A DNA stretch of 64,000 bases from positions 806,001-870,000 of the forward strand of contig NZ_JAPEOB010000002.1 of assembly GCF_026341775.1 (NCBI RefSeq), given 5' to 3'. The DNA comes from Streptomyces sp. NBC_00654 (GTDB lineage Bacteria; Actinomycetota; Actinomycetes; Streptomycetales; Streptomycetaceae). How positions within the stretch are numbered: the first letter of the stretch is position 1; the number at the start of each line of letters is the position of its first letter. The notes under the pieces were generated by a model. That model did no database searches. It was not told the DNA's origin and saw only the letters and a list, made by a program, of their open reading frames with translations. Below are positions 25,499 to 33,704 of the stretch, piece by piece. The position numbers and the translations under genes were made by a program.

Positions 25499-26721
25499 TA
25501 GGGCCGCCGCAGAGCGATCACGGCGTTGTGGCCGCCGAAGCCGAAGGAGTGGCTGACGGCCCGCCGTACGGGCAGCCGCCGCGGGACCTTGGTGACGCAG
25601 TCGATGTCGAACCCGGGCGCGGGAGCGTCCAGGTTGGCGATCGGCGGTACGACACCGTGCTGAAGGGTGAGGATGGTCAGCCCGGCCTCGATGGCACCGG
25701 CCGCCCCCATGCAATGCCCCAGTACGCCCTTGGGGGCGGTGACGGGCGGCCGGTGCGGGTAGGCCCGGCTGATGAGGGCGGCCTCGGTGGCGTCGTTCAG
25801 CGGTGTGGACGTGCCGTGTGCGTTGACGTGGTCGACGTCTTCGGCCTGCCATCCGGCATCCCGCAGAGCCGCGTCGACGGCCGCGCGGGCGATGGTGCCG
25901 GAGGGGTGCGGGCTGGTGGGATGGTGGGCGTCGGTCGTGGCACCGGTGCCCGCGACCAGCGCCCGGAGGATCGCGCCCCTGGTACGGGCGTCCTCGGCCC
26001 GTTCCAGCACCATGATGGCGGCCCCCTCGCCCATCACGAGTCCGGCCCGGTCGGCGCCGAACGGCCGGCAGAGCCGGGACGGATCGCCGTCCCGGAGCGC
26101 CGCGGCTCCCGAGCGGGCGAGGCCGGTCATGGCGACCGGGAACACGATCGACTCGGTGGCTCCCGCGATCGCGATGTCGCACTGGCCGGTGGCCAGCAGG
26201 TCCCGGGCCACGGACAGGGCGGTGACCCCGGACGAGCACGCCGTGCACGGCGCGAGGCTGGGGCCGGTCACCTTCATCTGGATGGCGATCTCCGCCGCGG
26301 GCATGTTCGGGATCGTGAGCAGGATGCCCGAGGGCGAGGTCGCCGCGGGGCCGCGCCGTTCCAGTGCGACGGCCTGCTCGGTCAGACCGGCGGAGCCTCC
26401 GCTGCTGGTGCCCACGACCACGGCGACCCGGCTCCCGTCCCAGCCGGCGGGGTCGAGTCCGGCGTCGGCGACCGCTTCCCGTGCGGCGAGTACGGCGAAC
26501 TTGACGTATCTGCCCATCCGGAACGCCGTACGGCCTCCGACCGCGGCGTCCAGATCGATGCCCGAGACCGTGCAGGCGAAGTCGACCGCGCAGCCTTCGA
26601 GTTCCGGGACGGTGCGGGCCGGTGAGACCCCGGCACAGACGCCGTCCCAGGTGGTGTCGGTGTCGTTACCGGCCGGGGTGATCATCCCCAGGCCGGTGAC
26701 GGCGATGGCGGGCTTGTTCAT
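25498..26721 (-). CDS. Beta-ketoacyl-ACP synthase II-type enzyme (KS-A)
   Basis: FabF-like condensing enzyme of 407 residues that elongates an ACP-bound acyl chain by decarboxylative Claisen condensation. The active site is complete: Cys162 in TACSSG, His302 in NAHGTSTPLND, Lys331 and His336 in KGVLGHCMGAAG; the C-terminal FGFGGHNA loop is present. Because the Cys is intact, it is not a chain-length-factor (KS-beta). Its ATG overlaps the ACP stop by four bases. It is the last gene of the five-gene operon and is clearly paralogous to KS-B at 29236-30486, sharing long identical stretches around the His/Lys motifs. Confidence 0.93.
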   Translation of the reverse strand: MNKPAIAVTGLGMITPAGNDTDTTWDGVCAGVSPARTVPELEGCAVDFACTVSGIDLDAAVGGRTAFRMGRYVKFAVLAAREAVADAGLDPAGWDGSRVAVVVGTSSGGSAGLTEQAVALERRGPAATSPSGILLTIPNMPAAEIAIQMKVTGPSLAPCTACSSGVTALSVARDLLATGQCDIAIAGATESIVFPVAMTGLARSGAAALRDGDPSRLCRPFGADRAGLVMGEGAAIMVLERAEDARTRGAILRALVAGTGATTDAHHPTSPHPSGTIARAAVDAALRDAGWQAEDVDHVNAHGTSTPLNDATEAALISRAYPHRPPVTAPKGVLGHCMGAAGAIEAGLTILTLQHGVVPPIANLDAPAPGFDIDCVTKVPRRLPVRRAVSHSFGFGGHNAVIALRRP

Positions 26722-27023
26722 CGCGCGTGGCTCACCGGCACCGCACCGTCGATGCCCTCGCGGATGAACTCCGAGATGTCGGTGAGTGTGGCGTCCTTGT
26801 AGAGCTTGTCCGAGTCGGCTTCGACGCCCAGCGTCTCCTTGATGATGACGGCGAATTCGGCGATGGCCAGGGAGTCCATCTCCAGGCTGTCCATCGTGGA
26901 CTCCGGGAGGATCTCGACAGCGGGTACCTTGAAGGTCCCGGTCAGCACCTCGGTGATCGTCGGGTGGATCACCCGTTCCCTCTCCATCGTATTCGCGGTA
27001 TTCACGGTACTCGCGGTCTTCAC
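26718..27023 (-). CDS. Acyl carrier protein
   Basis: A small (101-residue) acidic carrier protein. Four-helix ACP pattern with the phosphopantetheine serine expected at Ser51 in the LEMDSLAIAEF motif. The preceding MDSLEMDSL duplication of the DSL tripeptide is unusual. GTG 27023 was chosen because GAGAGGAA sits 5 bases upstream; ATG 26987 is an alternative that removes a Thr/Asn-rich tail of 12 residues. The frame remains open much further upstream but is not ACP-like. It is coupled to KS-A by ATGA, and provides the carrier for the two ketosynthases and probably for the flavoenzyme. Confidence 0.92.
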   Translation of the reverse strand: MKTASTVNTANTMERERVIHPTITEVLTGTFKVPAVEILPESTMDSLEMDSLAIAEFAVIIKETLGVEADSDKLYKDATLTDISEFIREGIDGAVPVSHAR

Positions 27024-27109
27024 GGTCTTCCTCTCATCGGCAGGTACCTCGGTGGTGGGCGGTAAACGCAGCGATCCACCAACGAAATAACTGGATGCCT
27101 TTCTTCCGG

Positions 27110-29239
27110 TTACGCCTTCCGGCGAACCGATTCGTCTACGCTCACCTGCGGCTTCTCCAACCAGCGGGAGAGCAGGGAGGTCGTTCCCCAGTACGCCAGC
27201 ATGAGGCCTCCGACGCCGAGCGACGCCGCGGTTTCGCGCAGCGGCCGACTCCGGTCCCGCAGGCGCCTGCGCACCGACCGGACCGGCTGCGCCGGCCGCG
27301 CCACCCGTCCGCTCACCGGCGCGCTTCCGCCCAGGGGTGCCCGGTCCCCGCCACCGTGCCACGGGCCCTCGGGATCGTCGTAGGCGTCCGCGTAGCCGGG
27401 CCCCGCGATCGGCCGGTCCGCGAGCAGTTCCTCCGGCAGCGCGAAGGATTCGATCAGCGCGGGCGCGTGTTCGGCGACCGCCGCGATCAGCTCCTCGATG
27501 GCATCCGGCAGTGCGTTCACCTGTTCGGCGGTCATCTGTCCCGCCGCGAGCAGGTCGCCGCTGTTACGGGCCACCCACTGGAGGGCGAACAGCCGCTCCA
27601 GCTCGGCCAGCCGGTCCCTCGCCTGCCCTTCCGGCAGCCCGGCCACGGCTTGGGCGTACGCCTCGGCCGCCTGCCGGTACGCGTACGCCTCCACACCGCG
27701 CAGGGCGGAGCCGGACGCCGCGTTCCAGCGGCTGAGCAGGTCACCGTTGGGGGCCCCGCTCATCTGCTCCCCGGCCCGGGTGAACCAGAGGTCCTCCACG
27801 GCCGCGAGGAGCCGGCCGAGGAACCGGGGGTCGGCCAGGTCGCCGGGCTCGGCGGGGGCGGCGGCCCCGTTCTGCCGCGCGGCACCGAACAGCATCTCGG
27901 CGGCGGCCTTGGCGTGGACGGCGAGGTTGTCGCCCTCGGCGGTGATCACCCCTTCCACCCCCGTGAACACTTCGGTCATGCCGTTGTTCTCCAGCAGCCC
28001 CTGCGCCCCGCACCGCTCCCGGCACTCGACGATGACGCTGCGGGCCTGCCAGGTGATCCACCCCTTGGCCACGGCGACCAGTCGCTCCGCATCGTCCCGG
28101 TCGGCATCGGTGCGCTCCTCCCAGCGCTGGAGCGCCCGGCGGTGCAGCAGACTCATCGCGAAGACTGTGGCCATCGCCCCGGCGAGCGGGCCGTGGTGGG
28201 TCCGGTGGGCGTACACGGGAACCCGCTGGGAGCCGCGGACCCCCGAGATGAAGCGGTGGCCGGCGTAGCGGACGGCGATCGCCAGGATCGTGCGGGCGGA
28301 ACCGACCGCGCAGGCGCTCATGGAGATCTTGCCGGGGGCCACCCGCCCGATGGAGGTGAGGAACCGGCGCCTGCGGTTGGCCAGTTCGCTGCTGAACTCC
28401 CCGCCCTCGCCGAGGTGCCCGTGCGCTCCGGCGAGCAGGGCGTCGCGCCCCACGAAGAACCGGTCGAAGGAGGTCAGGCAGTGGTCGACCGGGCTGCCCA
28501 TCCGGGGCGGCAGCCGCCGCACCCGTACGCCGGGCAGTGCGCGCGCCTCGTCGGTGAGCGGTGCGAGGAAGAGGAAGACGCCGTGGTCGGTGCCGTCGAC
28601 CAGCAGCCGGGCGGCCACCACTCCGGACTTGGGGCCCCCGGCCGGGCTGGTGTTGGGCATGAACTTCTGCGCCCCGCAGTGCGGGGTGTTCAGGACGAAG
28701 CCGTCGCGTTCGCGGTCGTACGTCGCGGTGGTCTCGACGGCGGGCGCGTCATTGCCGTGCGCCACTTCCGTGCACAGGAAGGTGCCGGTGCGCCGGAGTC
28801 GGATGAAGTCGGACAGGTCGCGGTCGACCGGGTCGTGGTCGAGGAGGCTGCCGAGGAAGAGGTTGTAGTGGATGCCGGCGACGGTGATCAGCGTCGCGTC
28901 GACCGGGCCGAGCCATTCGTGCAGGGCGGCGAGAGCGCGGGGGTCGGAGGCCAGCCGGGCGGGGTTGTCGAGGGAATCGTTGAGGATCCTCAACCGGTCG
29001 TAGGAAAGGGCGAGGCGCTCCTCGGGGGTGCCGGTCGCGAGACGGCGGAACGGTTCTGTGGTGATCAGTCGCTGCCAGAACCCGTGCTCCTGACGGAAGT
29101 TGTCGCCGAGGAGCACCCGGGTCAGCAGATCCTTGGTGGACGGAGGGGCCACACTGTTCATGGTTACGGTCACAGACGTAGAACGATCAAGGAACGGCGA
29201 GGACACCCCTCGCCGTTCCCGGACATGTGCACCGTTCAT
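27110..29239 (-). CDS. Acyl-CoA (or acyl-ACP) oxidase/dehydrogenase-like flavoprotein
   Basis: A 709-residue flavoenzyme with the long acyl-CoA oxidase architecture rather than the 380-residue dehydrogenase one. It has a middle domain (HCGAQKFMPNTSPAGGPKSGVVAARL), an FAD-binding helical domain (RVAPGKISMSACAVGSARTILAIAVRYA), and the likely catalytic base Glu435 in ITAEGDNLAV, aligned with the EGEN-type motif of acyl-CoA oxidases. It would introduce an alpha,beta double bond, presumably into a chain built by the adjacent ketosynthases. The extreme C terminus has a hydrophobic helix (about 672-695) uncommon in this family. The start was set at ATG 29239, which overlaps the KS-B stop; ATG 29161 is an internal alternative. 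Confidence 0.85.
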   Translation of the reverse strand: MNGAHVRERRGVSSPFLDRSTSVTVTMNSVAPPSTKDLLTRVLLGDNFRQEHGFWQRLITTEPFRRLATGTPEERLALSYDRLRILNDSLDNPARLASDPRALAALHEWLGPVDATLITVAGIHYNLFLGSLLDHDPVDRDLSDFIRLRRTGTFLCTEVAHGNDAPAVETTATYDRERDGFVLNTPHCGAQKFMPNTSPAGGPKSGVVAARLLVDGTDHGVFLFLAPLTDEARALPGVRVRRLPPRMGSPVDHCLTSFDRFFVGRDALLAGAHGHLGEGGEFSSELANRRRRFLTSIGRVAPGKISMSACAVGSARTILAIAVRYAGHRFISGVRGSQRVPVYAHRTHHGPLAGAMATVFAMSLLHRRALQRWEERTDADRDDAERLVAVAKGWITWQARSVIVECRERCGAQGLLENNGMTEVFTGVEGVITAEGDNLAVHAKAAAEMLFGAARQNGAAAPAEPGDLADPRFLGRLLAAVEDLWFTRAGEQMSGAPNGDLLSRWNAASGSALRGVEAYAYRQAAEAYAQAVAGLPEGQARDRLAELERLFALQWVARNSGDLLAAGQMTAEQVNALPDAIEELIAAVAEHAPALIESFALPEELLADRPIAGPGYADAYDDPEGPWHGGGDRAPLGGSAPVSGRVARPAQPVRSVRRRLRDRSRPLRETAASLGVGGLMLAYWGTTSLLSRWLEKPQVSVDESVRRKA

Positions 29240-30486
29240 GCCCGTTGGAAAGCAAGTGCGACATTGTGGCCGCCGAATCCGAACGAGTGGCTCACCGCGG
29301 TCTCGACCCGTTGGTGGCGGGCTTCCTTGGTCACACAGTCGAGCGGGAAGGCGTCCGGCAGGGAGTCAAGGTTGGCGATCGGCGGGATGAGCGACCGCTC
29401 CAGCGTCAGCACGGTGGCCACCGCCTCGATCGCGCCCGCCGCCGCCAGGGTGTGTCCGGTGACGCCCTTGGGCGCGGTGACCGGGGGGCGGTGCGGGAAG
29501 AGCCGGGAGATGAGGGTGGTCTCCATCGCGTCGTTGAGCGGGGTGGAGGTGCCGTGGGCATTGATGTGGTCGACGTCGCCCGGAGTCCAGCCCGCCTGAC
29601 GCAGGGCCGCCTCCACCGCCCGCTGGGCACCCCGGCCGCCGGGTTCCGGCGCGGTGGGGTGGTGGGCGTCCGTGCTGGACCCGGCACCGGTGAGCAGCGC
29701 GCGGGGGCGTCCGCCGCGGGCCCTGGCCCCGTCCGCGCGTTCCAGGACGAGCATGGCGGCGCCCTCCCCGATCACAAAGCCGTCCCGGTCCGCGGCGAAC
29801 GGGCGTGAGGCGCCCGCCGGATCGTCGTTCCGGGTGGACAGCGCGCCCATCCGCGCGAACGCGGTGACCACGAGCGGAGTCAGTACGGACTCGGCACCGC
29901 CGGCCACCACCACGTCGCAGCTGCCGCCGATCAGCAGATCGCGCGCCACCGCGATCGCGGTGGCCCCCGAGGCACATGCGGTGGCGGGTGCCAGGCTGGG
30001 GCCGTACGCCTTGAGCGCGATGGCGACCTCCCCGGCGGCCGCGTTGGGGATCATCATCGGGACCAGCAGCGGTGACACCGCGTCCGGCCCGCCGGACGCC
30101 AGCCTGGCGGCGTTGTCGACGAGTACGGACACGCCGCCGACACCGACGCCCAGCACCACACCGACCCGGGTACCGTCCCAGCGGGCCGGGTCGAACCCGG
30201 CGTCCGCGACCGCCTGCCGGGCGGCGACCACGGCCAGCTTCACGAACCGGGCCATCCGCCACACCGAGCGTCCGCCCACCGCCGCGTCCAGGTCCAGGCC
30301 GTCGACCGGGCAGGCGAAGTCGACCGCCAGTCCCGCCAGTTCCTCGCAGCGCCGGGCGGTGGAGAATCCGGAGCACAGCCCTTCCCAGAAGCTGTGCTCG
30401 TCCGCCCCCGCGGGAGTCACCAGGCCCACTCCCGTCACCGCGACAGCGGTACCGGCTCCGGTGTCCTTGTCAGCGGACTGCACCAT
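29236..30486 (-). CDS. Beta-ketoacyl-ACP synthase II-type enzyme (KS-B)
   Basis: A 416-residue FabF-like condensing enzyme, paralogue of KS-A. The active site is intact: Cys171 in TACASGATA, His311 in NAHGTSTPLND, Lys340 and His345 in KGVTGHTLAAAG. ATG 30486 has GGAAGGAA 7 bases upstream. Its start overlaps the KSIII end by 17 bp and its stop overlaps the oxidase start (ATGA), so translation of the three genes is chained. Two catalytically competent ketosynthases in one small operon argue for two different elongation substrates or chain lengths rather than a KS-alpha/KS-beta heterodimer. Confidence 0.93.
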   Translation of the reverse strand: MVQSADKDTGAGTAVAVTGVGLVTPAGADEHSFWEGLCSGFSTARRCEELAGLAVDFACPVDGLDLDAAVGGRSVWRMARFVKLAVVAARQAVADAGFDPARWDGTRVGVVLGVGVGGVSVLVDNAARLASGGPDAVSPLLVPMMIPNAAAGEVAIALKAYGPSLAPATACASGATAIAVARDLLIGGSCDVVVAGGAESVLTPLVVTAFARMGALSTRNDDPAGASRPFAADRDGFVIGEGAAMLVLERADGARARGGRPRALLTGAGSSTDAHHPTAPEPGGRGAQRAVEAALRQAGWTPGDVDHINAHGTSTPLNDAMETTLISRLFPHRPPVTAPKGVTGHTLAAAGAIEAVATVLTLERSLIPPIANLDSLPDAFPLDCVTKEARHQRVETAVSHSFGFGGHNVALAFQRA

Positions 30487-31576
30487 TCTGTGTTCCTTCC
30501 ATAGAAATCGTCTGCGGGGTGCCCGGCCAGCGAAGCGCCGCGGAACCCCAGGTCAACCCGCCCCCGAAGGCGGTGATCAGGATCCGGTCCCCGGCCCTGA
30601 GCCGGCCCCGTCCTTCGGCGTCCGCCAGGGCCAGGGGAATGGAGGCCGCACCGGTGTTGCCGACCCGCTCCAGATGGGTGACACAGCGCTGCGGCCCGAT
30701 GCCGACGCGTTCGGCGACCGCGCGCAGGATCCGTGCGTTGGCCTGGTGCGGCACGAAGTGATCGACCTCCGCGGCGTCCCAGCCCACCCTGGTGAGCAGT
30801 TCGCGGCACGATCCCGTCATCCGCTGGACGGCGTGCTGGTACACGGTGGGACCCTGCATACGGAAGAACTCGTCGCCCGCCGCGGCCGGCCGGTCCGTCG
30901 ACCGGGCGCGGGCGCCGCCGCCCGGTACGGTGATGAGGTCGTACCCGGTGCCGTCGCTGCCCAGGTCGAACGCGAGCAGCTCGCCCGGCGCCCCGGTCCG
31001 CCCGGCCGCCACGAGAGCCGCCCCCGCCCCGTCGCCGAAGACCACACCGGCCGAGCGGTCCGCCGGGTCCAGCCAGGCCGAATAGACATCGGCGCCCACG
31101 AGCAGCACCCGCTCGTACAGACCCGAGGCCACCAGCCCGTGGCAGACCGCCAGCCCGTAGACGAAGCCGCTGCACACCGCCGCGATGTCGAGCGCGGGGA
31201 CGGTGCCGAGCCCCAGCCGTGCGGCCAGGGCGGGTGCCGTTCCCGGGCAGAGGTGGTCGGGGGTCGCGGTGGCGAGGACCAGGGCGTCCACGGGTCCGGG
31301 TACCGGGTACCTGCCGAGCAGCCGGCCGGCCGCCTCGAACGCCACATCGCCGGTCGCGAGTCCCGGCCCCGCCCGGTGACGGCTGCCGATGCCCGTCCGG
31401 GTGCGTACCCAGGAGTCGTCCACCCCCCACGCCGCGGGCAGTTGGTCATTGCCGACCGGTTCGCCCGGCACCCACCCCGCCACGCTCTCCAGTACCGCCG
31501 TGCGTGCGCCGGTCCGTAAGACACCCCGTTGGGCACCCGGCCCCGTACCGCTGTCGACTGCGCGTCGCCTCGCCAC
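30470..31576 (-). CDS. Beta-ketoacyl-ACP synthase III-type enzyme (KSIII, FabH-like)
   Basis: A thiolase-fold priming enzyme of about 368 residues that condenses an acyl-CoA starter with malonyl-ACP. The FabH triad is complete: Cys135 in AAVCSGF, His277 in PHQANARI, Asn307 in GNTGAAS (numbered from GTG 31576). It is the first gene of the operon. The codon for Leu20 is TTA, the rare codon read by the bldA tRNA in Streptomyces. The start is uncertain: GTG 31576 is favoured over TTG 31660 because the longer version would begin only about 13 nt from the predicted promoter start and would place a palindromic operator inside the gene. Homologues begin shortly before RTAVLE, so the TTA codon is probably translated. 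Confidence 0.88.
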   Translation of the reverse strand: MARRRAVDSGTGPGAQRGVLRTGARTAVLESVAGWVPGEPVGNDQLPAAWGVDDSWVRTRTGIGSRHRAGPGLATGDVAFEAAGRLLGRYPVPGPVDALVLATATPDHLCPGTAPALAARLGLGTVPALDIAAVCSGFVYGLAVCHGLVASGLYERVLLVGADVYSAWLDPADRSAGVVFGDGAGAALVAAGRTGAPGELLAFDLGSDGTGYDLITVPGGGARARSTDRPAAAGDEFFRMQGPTVYQHAVQRMTGSCRELLTRVGWDAAEVDHFVPHQANARILRAVAERVGIGPQRCVTHLERVGNTGAASIPLALADAEGRGRLRAGDRILITAFGGGLTWGSAALRWPGTPQTISMEGTQNGAVR

Positions 31577-31604
31577 CCACTGCCCCGATTCCCTTGTCGA
31601 GCAT

Positions 31605-31618
31605 GCCAACCGGTTGGC
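31605..31618 (-). promoter_or_regulatory. Perfect 14-bp palindrome, candidate operator of the ketosynthase operon
   Basis: GCCAACCGGTTGGC lies 29 bp upstream of GTG 31576 in the presumed leader. Related half-sites (GGCCAA, TTGGCC) occur at about 31654-31660 and 31713-31718. The layout suits a dimeric repressor, but no regulator gene is adjacent. Confidence 0.5.
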
Positions 31619-31679
31619 GAACGGTGAAGCGCTCGGCGGGGGTGCGTTCGATTGGGCCAAACGGGGGAATCGGCAAAAA

Positions 31680-31685
31680 ATTATG
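31680..31685 (-). promoter_or_regulatory. -10 element CATAAT of the ketosynthase operon
   Basis: On the minus strand CATAAT is followed by a T run and preceded at 16 bp by GTTTAA as a weak -35. It lies in the one AT-rich patch upstream of the KSIII gene and predicts a transcription start near 31672. Confidence 0.45.
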
Positions 31686-31739
31686 CCCTATTCCGCGCGA
31701 CTTAAACCGAGTTGGCCCACGCGGCTGCGGCGTCGTGTG

Positions 31740-32681
31740 TCAGGTCCGGGCAAGTGCCTCCGTCAGTTCCCTCCGGTCGGGCGGATTGGCGCCCGCCCGG
31801 GAGACCGTCACAGCGGCGGCGGCCACCGCGTGGCGCAGCACATCGGCGACGGTGTCCCGGTCCAGCGTGTACAGCCGTGCGCGGCCGTCGGCCCCGAGCA
31901 GCCCCCGCCGGGCGAGGGCGTGCAGGGTGCCCGACATGAACGCGTCGCCCGCGCCCACGGTGTCGACGACCTCGGTGGGCAGCGCGGCCACCGTGACCTG
32001 TCCGTCCGGGATCACCGCCAGGGCGCCGTCGCCGCCCCGGGTGACGAGGACCATGGCCGGACCGCGGCCCAGCCACCGCCCGGCGACCGTCCGCGGGGAG
32101 TCCCCCGGATACAGCCACTCCAGGTCCTCGTCACTGGCCTTGACCACATCGCTGAGCGCGACGCACCGTTCGACGCGGCGCACCGCTTCCGCGTGATCGC
32201 CCATCAGTTCCGGCCGTACGTTGGGGTCGTAGCTGACGGTCGCGGCGCTCCGCAGCGCACCGACGGCGTCCAGGACGGTGGCCGAGCCGGGTGCCATCAC
32301 CGCGGCGATCGACCCCGTGTGCACATGGCGGGGCGGCCGTTCCTCCGCTGCCGGGCCCAGCGTCCAGGTGATCTCGAAGGTGTACGTGGCCCGGCCCGCG
32401 GCGTCCAGGGTCACGGCCGCGGACGGGGTGGGCGCGGCCGGGGCGTCGGTCCGCACCGCGACCCCGGCGGATTCCAGGTGCTCCCGGATCAGCCGGCCGT
32501 TGGCGTCCGCACCGAGCTGGGTGCGCAGGGTCACGCCGTGGCCGAGCCGGGACAGGCCGTACGCGACGTTCGCCGGGCTGCCGCCGGGGTGCACCTGGTC
32601 GGCGGCGCCCGGCAGCCGGACGATGTCGGCCACGCTTTCGCCGATGACCAGCAGATCGGGTCCGTCGAGCTCGCGAGACAT
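31740..32681 (-). CDS. PfkB family carbohydrate kinase (fructokinase-like)
   Basis: Cytosolic ATP-dependent sugar kinase of 313 residues in the ribokinase fold. The N-terminal substrate motif is GGSPANVAYGLSRLG near residue 33, and the PfkB signature 2 with the anion hole and catalytic base is DTVGAGDAFMSG near residue 250. Start ATG 32681 has AGGAGG 9 bases upstream. It stands alone, 160 bp before the ketosynthase operon in the same direction; no sugar transporter is next to it, so fructose versus another sugar cannot be decided. Confidence 0.92.
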   Translation of the reverse strand: MSRELDGPDLLVIGESVADIVRLPGAADQVHPGGSPANVAYGLSRLGHGVTLRTQLGADANGRLIREHLESAGVAVRTDAPAAPTPSAAVTLDAAGRATYTFEITWTLGPAAEERPPRHVHTGSIAAVMAPGSATVLDAVGALRSAATVSYDPNVRPELMGDHAEAVRRVERCVALSDVVKASDEDLEWLYPGDSPRTVAGRWLGRGPAMVLVTRGGDGALAVIPDGQVTVAALPTEVVDTVGAGDAFMSGTLHALARRGLLGADGRARLYTLDRDTVADVLRHAVAAAAVTVSRAGANPPDRRELTEALART

Positions 32682-32810
32682 GGGTGGGGGCCTCCTGGAG
32701 TGCCGTGACGACGGTGTCCTGGCAGGCGGCGCGGCCCCGGACACGTTGAGTCCGATCCTGCCGGGTGCGGGGCCCCGGCGGGAACGGGGGCCGCCCGGCG
32801 AGCGGAAGAC

Positions 32811-33704
32811 TCACCCGTTGCGGACGGCCCCGACCGCTTCCGTCACCAGGCCGAGGAATCGGGCGTGCGCCGCCGGGCCGAACAGCGGCTCCGGGTTCCA
32901 CGGCACGATGGGCGCGCTCCGGCGGAGCGTCGACCAGTCGGCGACCCCCCGGAGCTCATCGAGCGGGGTGGCATGGGACCGGGTGTCGGTGAGCACGACG
33001 TCCGGGCGCAGCGACGCCACCGAGGCCCAGCCGACGGTGGACCAGTTCGCACCGGGCCCCGCGGCCGGCTCCACGAGGTGTACGCCGAGCTCGGCGAGGA
33101 CCCGCAGCTCGGGCCACGTCCCGGGGCGGGCCACATGGGCCTCGGCCGGACCGGCCGGGGACAGGGCGAGTACCCGGACGGCGTCGGCGGGCCCTTCGCC
33201 CACGACGGCGCGCAGCCGCTGCCGGGCGGTCTCCAGCTCGCCGTCCGCCGCGGGCCGGGGCCCGGCGCCGAGGGAGCGTGCCAGCTCGGCGAAACGCTCA
33301 CCGATCCCGGCGAACGTGCGGGCCCGACCCACATCGAGGACGACGACGGGGACCCGCTCCTCCAGCTGCTCGGCGACGTCCGGGGCCAGCCCGTAGACCC
33401 GGCCGTCGCCGTAGCCGACGCCGACCACGAGGTCCGGCCCGTCACGCAGCAGTGTCGCCACGTCCAGGGCGCCGCCCGCGCCGGAGTAGGCGACCTCGTC
33501 CAGCGGAAGCGTCCCGGTCCTGGCCCGGTCGGGTCCGGCGGCGGGGGCGTCGTGGCCGGACCCGAAGATGCCCTGCGGCCGTATCCCGTAATCCCACAGC
33601 GTGGCTCCGGCCTGCACGTACGCGAGCACCCGTGTGGGGCGCCGGGCTGCCGTGGACAGCCGGCCCCGGTCGTCGGAGAACCGCCACTGACCCTGCTCCG
33701 TCAC
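32811..33704 (-). CDS. ABC-transporter substrate-binding protein homologue without signal peptide
   Basis: A 297-residue protein of the periplasmic-binding-protein type seen in siderophore/B12 systems: RRPTRVLAYVQAGATLWDYGIRPQGIFG near residue 20, LRPDVVLTDTRS, and a C-terminal helix. It starts MTEQGQWRFSDDRGR with no hydrophobic export signal and no lipobox cysteine. GTG 33704 was chosen because GGAGGGG lies upstream; extension to 33773 does not add a signal sequence. It may act in the cytosol or be an inactive relic of an iron-uptake system. No permease or ATPase genes are adjacent. Confidence 0.8.
   Translation of the reverse strand: MTEQGQWRFSDDRGRLSTAARRPTRVLAYVQAGATLWDYGIRPQGIFGSGHDAPAAGPDRARTGTLPLDEVAYSGAGGALDVATLLRDGPDLVVGVGYGDGRVYGLAPDVAEQLEERVPVVVLDVGRARTFAGIGERFAELARSLGAGPRPAADGELETARQRLRAVVGEGPADAVRVLALSPAGPAEAHVARPGTWPELRVLAELGVHLVEPAAGPGANWSTVGWASVASLRPDVVLTDTRSHATPLDELRGVADWSTLRRSAPIVPWNPEPLFGPAAHARFLGLVTEAVGAVRNG

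Noticed and set aside
27095..29599. 834-codon plus-strand frame over the oxidase gene
   Set aside because: Antisense; the minus-strand frame has oxidase motifs and coupled junctions.
29236..30486. KS-B as a chain-length factor (KS-beta) of an aromatic type II PKS
   Set aside because: The active-site Cys171 is present; KS-beta proteins usually carry Gln there. No cyclase or ketoreductase is nearby.
31577..31660. Longer KSIII starting at TTG 31660
   Set aside because: The added 28 residues are not conserved, contain the palindromic operator and would start only about 13 nt from the predicted transcription start.
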